Source: Tolypocladium sp. Sup5 PDA-1 (taxonomy: Eukaryota > Ascomycota > Sordariomycetes > Hypocreales > Ophiocordycipitaceae). From it: 64,000 bases of DNA. Below the pieces are notes generated by a model. It saw nothing but the letters and a program-made list of their open reading frames with translations, made no database searches and was not told the DNA's origin. This document shows, piece after piece, positions 57,360-64,000 of the stretch. The first letter of the stretch is position 1, and the number at the start of each line of letters is the position of its first letter. The DNA lies in contig JPHH03000001.1 in the NCBI GenBank assembly GCA_000750105.3, positions 620,001 through 684,000 of the forward strand, read 5' to 3'. The translations under genes were made by a program, and so were the position numbers.

Positions 57360-58769
57360 GGTGGACTGGTTCGTGCAGACAATCGGTTGGTGGAGTTTGA
57401 AGTTGAGTTGTAGGGGTGGGAGCTACGAGAGCTATGGGCATCGCGGGATCGCGAATGTGGGGCACGTCTCCCCTGAACAGTGCACACCACAACAAGAGCA
57501 CCGCATTAGTGCTACTTGGCAATGCTTCTCTTTTAAGTCCATCGAGGACTATAGAGTCTTGGTAGCAGAAAGTTATTGATATCTCCAAGTTGTAGCCCTG
57601 GATATAATGCCGGCTGGTACGTATCAGACAGCGGCTGAGTTGTCCACTTACAAGGAACTCAGATATCTTACGGCCACGTCGTGAGTAAACAACTATTGCC
57701 GAAGTAGGAAGAATCATCTGAGTGATTTGTCGAATATGTCCTATACTGAACTAATGCCCTTTTCCTTCTAGGAAAAGATGCTTAAGAAAGCTTGGAAGCG
57801 GATAGATCGAGAGAGGTCCAGACACTGCTTGATACCTTTATTGAGATCGGATGGTAGTAAGACATGCGCTTTAACGCTCTCGATATTAAATTTAAAGTGG
57901 CTGACTTGAAGCTGGAGGACATAAATATGAAGAGTCCTGGGGACTTGGACATCCGGAAAGGACACAAAGTTCCCGGTAAGAACCGACTGAACTGCGAGGA
58001 TCAGCCGGCTGGCGACGAGACGATGGGCATCGATCCAAGAAAGACAACTACGGGCAGCGATAAACACGGCAGCTTTCTCAACGAGGCTTGGCTCTGTGCC
58101 ATGAAAGACTGGATGACGTACTTGCATACACTTGCGGAGGCTTTCAAAACCAGACTCACTGTTACATACACGCGCTTTGAGAGAGATGCAACCCCTGAGA
58201 TTGTTGAAGTATTGCTCTAAGCAAAAAGGGAAGACAAGAGATGGTGCATCGCACGCGTGAGACTACCCCTGGGAGGGACAGGGAGACTGGTGGCCTTACA
58301 TGACCCAAAAGACCTACACGGCGTTGTTGCAACCAACCTCGCATTCTACAAGACGTACAAGAAACACGCAAGCCTCTCCTTCTTAACGTGCCGCTTGGTG
58401 AATATAAGCACCAGGGCAGAGATACCTTGAGGTTACCCAATATAATCCATACCATTGGCGAGACCGTGTCAAGCCCGCGAGCCCAGATTGCATGAGCTTT
58501 GATTCCTACAAGCCCTATTGGCAAGAGGCTTCTTGACGAACTCCGGGACTGTGTATAGGCTCGTAACCGTAGCAACGTCCCCCGCCGTATGCTTTCTTCC
58601 CGCAGAAGGCTTTCTAGGACCGAGCAGGCCCAGGCTGCTCACCTGCTGTTCACTGTTCATCTGCTGTTCAGTGCCCCGAACAGCGGCAAACACCCCCTAG
58701 CAACGCCCAGCAACCCCGAAAGCCCGCCACCACGCCCCCCAATTCACTGCAACCAAGCTGTTCATACCC
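57360..58769. other. Gene-poor, AT-richer region with a relic-like open frame
   Basis: A 118-codon open frame at 57864-58220 (starts MRFNALDIKFKVADLKLEDI) has no recognisable motif; it may be a relic or chance. Base composition is AT-richer than elsewhere. The segment 58600-58770 has repeated ctgctgttca words. Confidence 0.35.
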
Positions 58770-58770
58770 T

Positions 58771-59044
58771 TATATACCCCAATAGCAGCACTTCTCCCAA
58801 CAAGCCAGCCAGCTGAGGCCAAGGGCCGATTTGGCCCAGTTGGCTGGCTTCTCGCCACAACCTTCCTCCCGGCAGCTTCAAGGTCATGGGTTCGATTCCC
58901 GGTCCTAGAGTTCTAATTTGCCGCGAGACGGGTTAGCACCACAAGGCGGGTGCAATGAATACAAGATTAAGAGTCTTCTCGGGGTTGACGCAACCTTGGG
59001 TCCTGAGGTTAGGAAGTGGCGAGCTTCTTTTTTTGCAGTTTTTT
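58771..59044 (+). ncRNA. Candidate RNA polymerase III unit (TATA, A box, B box, T-run terminator)
   Basis: In order: TATATA (58771-58776), a long hairpin with arms 58802-58822 and 58831-58850, an A-box match TGGCCCAGTTGG (58832-58843), a perfect B box GGTTCGATTCC (58889-58899), and T7 and T6 runs (59028-59034 and 59039-59044). A-to-B spacing is 45 bases, as in tRNA genes. A tRNA does not fold: a D-like arm and most of a T arm form, but the acceptor ends do not pair. It may be a tRNA-derived SINE copy or a small Pol III RNA. No SRP, RNase P or U6 landmarks were seen. Confidence 0.4.
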
Positions 59045-59683
59045 AGGATTTGACTGAGGGGATACGCGTCGTGGTGTTTGTGGTGTTCCTATTTTTCTCG
59101 TCGATCTTGCTGTTTGTTCTGCCATGCGCAGTGTTTACACCCCCTTCGTTCCCCTGGCCTGCGCTACACTGTACTGACAGCAGCTTGATGTTTCGTGTCT
59201 TTCTTTTTGCTCTATTCGAGGGGTGCACACATCGTAGCAAGGAGCTGTGATGCGACCGCTTGTACGTTCACTTCAGGGGCTCCCGAGTTGATAGCTGGCC
59301 TTGAGAACGAGAGCGTCGATCAGTCTCTCATGCGAAAGTCGCGAGCTGTATTATCCGAGCTACAGCATACACAACCCGCACGCTTGACACCTCGATCGAC
59401 TTGGCTCGACAAGGCCAAGGTTGCTGTAGAAGATTCAGCCGGCGCAGGGTGGAATTGGGAGGCCTGAAGCAGGGAGAGGCAAGGCTTCAATGGAAATGCG
59501 CAAGTCACCCATCCTCGCTCATCATGAGTTCCAAGGTGCTGAGTGACGACCAGAAATGTGGACAGTTGCGCTGGGAGATTCTTCCCGGAGACTTGGCACG
59601 GCGTGGCTGTGATATCCCACCCGGCCGACGCAACAACTCAAAAGTCCAGATGTCAAGACGAAAATTGTGCAACTCTCTCTTCC

Positions 59684-60605
59684 ATGGGGACATGCAGCAG
59701 CAGCAGCGAGCTCAACACACGCGCTTCCGACAAGTCTAGCACGGCGTCTACCTCGTTCGATATACATAGCACCAACGACCAGTCAAACGGCGACTCGACA
59801 GGCACAGATACCACATCTCAGTCCAGCCAGATCCTCACATGAGATGATCTGGGCACCAACTACACGAAAGACGCGTACATGATCGTCCTTGCGCGATGCT
59901 CCGGAGACGACTATGCATTTGGCCTGGAGCAGATCAACACAAAGTGCAAGGCCATGATCGACTTTTTCAAGGCGTTTCGCTCGCTGTACCCAGGAATGCG
60001 AGGCAAGCTCTTTGGAACACCCCCTGTCGCCACTTGCTCTCCATGGAGGTGTTCAGACACTGCGATTTCGTCAGAGTGAGCTGTTTACGTTGACACGGAG
60101 GCAGATCAAAGCACTCACCGCTGCTCTAGGTTGAAGAGTTCGCGCCGGGGCGATACAGTCCGGGAAACGCGTTCGACTATCCCAAGGCCCATGACTGGGC
60201 TTCCGCTGCCTCTACTACGCCTGTTACGAGGACTGCTCGCTCTGGCTCCAGCACCCTGCCTTCTACCGCGCCATAAAAACCGCAAACATCTCGGACAGCT
60301 ACCTGCGGAGGATACTGAAGAGGGACTACCGCGTCGTGGAAGGAGGCGCGGGGATAGGGGGGGCAGAGGTGGTTTGGGGGTTGGTAGCGAGAGAAAGACG
60401 GCCTCTCACAGTTGTCGTCTATGGCGTGCTCTGTATGATGCCATCTATCGCGTTTTCGTTCGCTTGGTTATTCAGCTGGGGGCATGATGGGAACTTGCGA
60501 AATGCTACGGTCCCAGGCTCCTTGACGCTGGGATTCTTGACTCTGTTATGGGCAGCCAACTATTCCGACTGGCAACGGAAAGAAACCAGGTTGCTGCTCG
60601 TGTAA
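59684..60605 (+). pseudogene. Decayed gene for a membrane protein
   Basis: Reading from MGTCSSSSELN at 59684, the frame is interrupted by a TGA near 59840. The same frame then continues as DDLGTNYTKDAYMIVLARCS, then GDDYAFGLEQINTKCKAMID and FFKAFRSLYPGMRGK. Coding sense then shifts frame near 60010-60020 (to CRHLLSMEVFRHCDFVR). A plausible intron (GTGAGC..CTCTAG, about 60076-60129) leads to EEFAPGRYSPGNAFDYPKAH, and the frame shifts again near 60200. The last piece is long and clean (CLYYACYEDCSLWLQHPAFY ... GIGGAEVVWGLVARERRPLT) and has two membrane segments. One stop plus two shifts point to a pseudogene; a missed multi-intron structure is less likely. I do not recognise the family. Confidence 0.55.
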
Positions 60606-60773
60606 ACATAGAATATATTATTTGGGTGACCAAACTCTGTTTTAATACACGGCGCGTCCTCTCGCCTCTTGTCCGTCAAGAACTGCTCCCGAGTGCCCTT
60701 GCAGCTGACCATGATGCCTTGTAGCATACACTAGACATGACCATCCTCCTGCGTCCACACCGATAAGCATCTT

Positions 60774-62108
60774 TCACTCCTCATCGTCTACAAAGCCCGC
60801 CGTATCCTCCAGGCCCTTTAGCACCTCCTCCACCTCCGACGGGTCCGTAATAGCCCAGACACCACCCCCCTTGACCAAGTCCCTGCCTCTCACGCCAACC
60901 TCCTTCCCGACCAAGTTCCTCCCGACCTTGCCCGGGCCGATGCCAACCCATCTCCTGACCTTTTCCTCCTGGTCCAGGTACTTGATGCTGTCCCACCAGC
61001 GAACAGTCTCTAGGCAGCCCCTCGCCAGGAGCTCCTTGAGCTCCTCCTTGCTCCGGAAGGGCCGCGCGCTGACGTTGCTGACGCACGGCATCGTCGCGGG
61101 AAAGGTAATCATGTCCTCGCCCTCGCGCCCCGCGACGCGACTCTTCTTGTTGAGCAGCGACTGCATCACGGCCACGGCGGGCTTCATGATGGGGCTGTGA
61201 AAGGGGCTGTCGCTGTGCAGCCGCACGGCGCGCGGGTCGTGGCCCAGGAACTGCCGCACGTGCGCGATGAGCGTCTTGATGCGCTCAATGTTGCCGCTCA
61301 GGACGATCTGGTTCTTGCTGTTGATGTTGGCGATGAGCACCTGCTCGATGGGCGCTAGGTCCTCGCTGCTCTCGGACTTGCTGCCCGCGCTCGAGTGCCC
61401 GACAAAGTCGCGGATCGCGTCGATCAGGGCGTACAGGTACTCGGGCTCCGTGATGACGGCCACCATGCCGTACTCGCCGCCGTAGTCCTGCATGGCGCGC
61501 TTCGTCGCCTCGGACATGGCCTCGGCGCGCCGCTGCACAAGGTACAGGCTGTCCTCGAAGTGGATGTACCCGCCGGCGACGAGCGCCGCGAACTCGCCCA
61601 GCGAGTGGCCCAGTGTGACGTCGAAGTGGTCGGCGACCTTGAAGCCGAACTCGCGCTCGAGGATGCGCAGGATGCAGATGGAGGTGGCCATGATGGCGGG
61701 CTGCGCGTTGGTCGTCTGGGTGAGGAGCTTGGAGGGCCCGTTTTTTATGACTTCGGAGAGCTTGTAGCCGACGTGGTGGTCAATCTCGTCGATGATCTCG
61801 GATGCGGTGGCAGGGAACGCCTCGAGCCAAGGGGTGAGCATGCCGACCTTTTGCGTGCCCTGACCTGCGGTCCAGCAGTCAGCCTATCCGTCCATCCGTC
61901 GCGAAGACCCAGCGCCAGAGCAGAAAAGCAATTGCCTACCTGGGAAGAAGATGGCCGTCCGCGGCCGCGTTGCCTGCGCCGTCGAGCTCCATCTCCTCGG
62001 CTGCACGTCGTCCCCCCCGGTGACGACTCCCTGCGGCGCGTGGCATCTCAGCGCCCTGAAGCTCGCAGCGCATTGGCGCCGGAGCGCAGGAACCGCGAAG
62101 CGCTGCAT
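60774..62108 (-). CDS. mct1: Mitochondrial malonyl-CoA:ACP transacylase
   Basis: Mct1 moves malonyl from CoA to the mitochondrial acyl carrier protein, feeding type II fatty acid synthesis and so lipoic acid production. Exons 62108-61940 and 61864-60774 join at a phase-1 intron (GTAGGC..CCGCAG), giving 419 residues. The first 45 residues are Arg/Ala-rich (MQRFAVPALRRQCAASFRAL), a mitochondrial presequence. The join restores the substrate loop FFPGQGTQKVGML. The nucleophile Ser (about 144) lies in LGHSLGEFAALVAGG, and the Gln-containing LTQTTNAQPAI and His in DSPFHSPIM complete the site. An insertion of about 20 residues (HSSAGSKSESSEDLAPIEQV) lies before LIANINSKNQIVLSG. Confidence 0.93.
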
Positions 62109-62893
62109 AGCCGCACAACGGCCGGGTCGTAGCTGGAGATGTCAGGCCGATGTGTTCATGCTGGCGAGGCTCGATGACCGACCCAACGTTGGCTATGATG
62201 TATTACTGTAGTGGTCACGGCCGCACGTGGGGCCGAGCTGCACCTGCAGGTGGAGAGCGACAGTAGCCGCGGGCGCCCCGCCAGTGCTCCAGTGCTCCAG
62301 TGCTCCACCTGCGACTCCAACCGTTGGCCCGAAAGTGCCGACGCTGCCATGACGCCAAGCATCTCCAGCCTCTAGTAGTTGGAATTCATCTTCTGCTCTT
62401 TGCTGCGAGCAAGAAACCGCCGGAAACCAAACATATAGCATTGCAACTCGCCCTGGCCAAGGGAAATAGTCAGATTTGTTGCGTCTCGTATCCGACTTAC
62501 ACGATCCAACCCCTACACTGGAAAACGGACTGGCAGTGCATAGAAATAGGATAAAAATTCATAAACCGCAGCGTGCTGTTTACGCCATGTATCCGTGACT
62601 GTCCACGAAGAACGCCCTAGACCTATATAGCCGGAGACGTCTCAGCGCCGCGACGGGATTCGAACCTGGGCCCGTCCAAAAAGAAAGCAAAGGTGAGGCT
62701 CAGGTGAGCGCCGGTCAACCGCAATTTCATCTTTGGCGCTGCAACCAAACCCTCACAACCTGAGTTTGGGTTTACTGAGTGAGCTACTTCGCTGGAGGGT
62801 GGTTGTTTATTTTGGGGTATATGCCTTACCCCAAGGTTGGCACTGTAGGGCATTATTCTCGGTTCATTCAATCGTCTGCACCGAAGCTCATGC
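62109..62893. other. Intergenic, 785 bases
   Basis: Promoter side of mct1 and downstream side of AP-3 mu. A minus-strand B-box-like GGTTCGAATCC occurs at about 62653-62663, but no tRNA can be folded around it. A repeated cagtgctc word sits near 62283-62305. Confidence 0.4.
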
Positions 62894-64000
62894 CTAGCAG
62901 CGAATCTCCACGCCGCCCTTGCTGACGGTCAAGTACTTGACGCCCTTGTACGGCTTCACTCCCTCCCCCAGCCCGCGGCTCTTCCTCGTGTCTATCATGA
63001 TGCTGTCCACCTTGAGCCCGCTCGCCAGCCACCCCTTCACCGAGAAGCTCACCGACGCCGAGCTGGGCATCAGGATCTTGTTCTGCGCAACCCTTTTGAC
63101 GTCTTGTTCGCCACCGCCACCGCCCTCGTCCTTCTCCTTCCTTGTTCTTGTAGCCGGTGTGCTTTGATATGGTTCGTTGTATGAATAATCGGTGCCGAAT
63201 CCAAAGCCGCTCGGGTCGAATTCCTGCTCCTCGCTGTCGGCCAGCGGCCCAACCACCGTGCACCGCAGCCCAAAATGGGATGCAGGCCCGGACAATTCCT
63301 TGGCAGGGACATGCCATTCCAGTATCCTTTCTCCAGGGTTGAAGCTCGCATCGCCCCTGCTGGGACGGATATCGGAAAGGTTCCTCACGTCTTCTGGAAG
63401 TGGGATAGTTATTCTCAGGTCGTCTAGCAGGGGAGCGCTCGGAGAGCCTGGATGTGGCGCCCCGAGCCTGCCAGAACTGCCGCCTCGCCCAAGCTGGCTC
63501 GCAGATGAGGAGCTGGGCGTGCCAAATATCTTGTTCACCTGTAACCGGACCTCGAACTCTGATCCCACGGGGCCGATGCCGGTCTTCATCTCCAGGTTGA
63601 CCGGCAACTTCAGGTTGTTGGAGCTCAGGCTACCGCTCTTCCCGCTCGTAAAAGGTAGCAGATCTACCTCGTACCCTGCCAAGATAAATCGGCCGTCTGG
63701 AGGCACAAAGCTCAGTTCTCCCGGATTCTCTTTCCATCTGTTCAGTCGCACACACGGGTGAAAGACGGGAAGCTCCATGATGCTACCAAGGTTGTGTCTC
63801 CCAGACGGACTCGTCAGGTTGACTGTGATGTCGGGCACGCCAGAGACTTTCGCTGTGAATGCGATTGTTCCGTTTGCAAAGGCAGCCAGTGGCCGCCCCG
63901 AGGGGGCTAGGGTGACGGACAACGTCTCGACGACGTCGGCGTATAACTCGTTCGAAGTATGCCGCACATTCGCCCGTCTCCATGGCAAAGCCGGTGTGTT
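62894..64000 (-). CDS. apm3: AP-3 adaptor complex subunit mu (C-terminal part; runs off window end)
   Basis: AP-3 mu binds tyrosine-based sorting signals and directs cargo from Golgi or endosomes to the vacuole. The frame is open to the window edge, so the start and N-terminal longin-like domain lie outside; about 368 residues are visible. The mu-homology domain begins at LPWRRANVRHTSNELYADVV, then ETLSVTLAPSGRPLAAFANG and KVSGVPDITVNLTSP. It continues with HNLGSIMELPVFHPCVRLNR and GELSFVPPDGRFILAGYEVD. The C-terminal half has fungal insertions rich in Ser/Gly (TPSSSSASQLGRGGSSG) and charged residues. The end reads VKYLTVSKGGVEIRC, as expected for the last strand of AP-3 mu. Confidence 0.93.
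   Translation of the reverse strand, partial: NTPALPWRRANVRHTSNELYADVVETLSVTLAPSGRPLAAFANGTIAFTAKVSGVPDITVNLTSPSGRHNLGSIMELPVFHPCVRLNRWKENPGELSFVPPDGRFILAGYEVDLLPFTSGKSGSLSSNNLKLPVNLEMKTGIGPVGSEFEVRLQVNKIFGTPSSSSASQLGRGGSSGRLGAPHPGSPSAPLLDDLRITIPLPEDVRNLSDIRPSRGDASFNPGERILEWHVPAKELSGPASHFGLRCTVVGPLADSEEQEFDPSGFGFGTDYSYNEPYQSTPATRTRKEKDEGGGGGEQDVKRVAQNKILMPSSASVSFSVKGWLASGLKVDSIMIDTRKSRGLGEGVKPYKGVKYLTVSKGGVEIRC

Noticed and set aside
57864..58220. 118-codon open frame as a real gene
   Set aside because: No motif, no splice partners, AT-richer relic-like surroundings. Kept only as a note in the intergenic entry.
62640..62800. Minus-strand tRNA gene suggested by GGTTCGAATCC (about 62653-62663) and a GTAGCTCA-like A box
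   Set aside because: The A box is imperfect and about 110 bases from the B box, a TTTTT run lies between them, and neither acceptor nor T stem pairs properly. A chance match or old tRNA-derived fragment is more likely.

Overview
The window is nuclear DNA of a filamentous ascomycete. Short spliceosomal introns of about 50-75 bases interrupt most genes (one in eIF2-beta is 422 bases), with GTRNGT-type donors, CTRAC-like branch points and YAG acceptors. Coding sequence is GC-rich and intergenic spacers are long and full of microsatellites. The mix of a secreted heat-labile-enterotoxin-like ADP-ribosyltransferase, a Kex2-processed repeat precursor, a PNGase A-type glycoamidase and single-copy housekeeping genes points to Sordariomycetes. 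A Hypocreales parasite of insects or nematodes is my best guess; that is inference from gene content, not a species call.

Layout. 1-4.0 kb: divergent eIF3f (cut by the window edge) and UTP25, then mitochondrial ribosomal protein bL17m. 4.4-8.6 kb: two secreted-protein genes, one with seven cysteine repeats and one with an enterotoxin-A-type ADP-ribosyltransferase domain. 9.3-12.6 kb: MICOS subunit MIC12 and the heme enzyme ALA dehydratase. 15.4-21.3 kb: a membrane acyltransferase-3, a membrane-anchored amidohydrolase and a tyrosine/serine phosphatase. 22.5-27.7 kb: a four-repeat Kex2-processed peptide precursor, a small His/Thr-rich protein with an internal duplication, and an unidentified nuclear-looking protein with an unresolved exon junction. 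29.6-30.6 kb: a DUF1279 mitochondrial protein. 30.6-36.5 kb: a 6-kb gene desert before a small His-rich conserved protein. 39.2-41.6 kb: a PNGase A-like enzyme. 45-49 kb: NCE102, MIM2 and eIF2-beta. 49.5-57.4 kb: NUP133, AFG1 ATPase and TRAPP-associated TCA17. 57.4-60.6 kb: gene-poor DNA with a possible Pol III unit and a decayed membrane-protein gene. 60.8-64 kb: mitochondrial malonyltransferase MCT1 and the C-terminal two thirds of AP-3 mu.

The genes do not form one pathway. Most are conserved housekeeping functions: translation (eIF3f, eIF2-beta, bL17m), ribosome biogenesis (UTP25), mitochondrial biogenesis (MIC12, MIM2, AFG1, MCT1, DUF1279) and traffic (TCA17, AP-3 mu, NUP133, NCE102). 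Between them sit lineage-specific secreted products, and these are the most interesting content: the ADP-ribosyltransferase, the Kex2 repeat precursor and the cysteine-repeat protein. No secondary-metabolite cluster, CRISPR array, rRNA or canonical tRNA was seen. All exon junctions are my own readings, checked for phase but not against transcripts.
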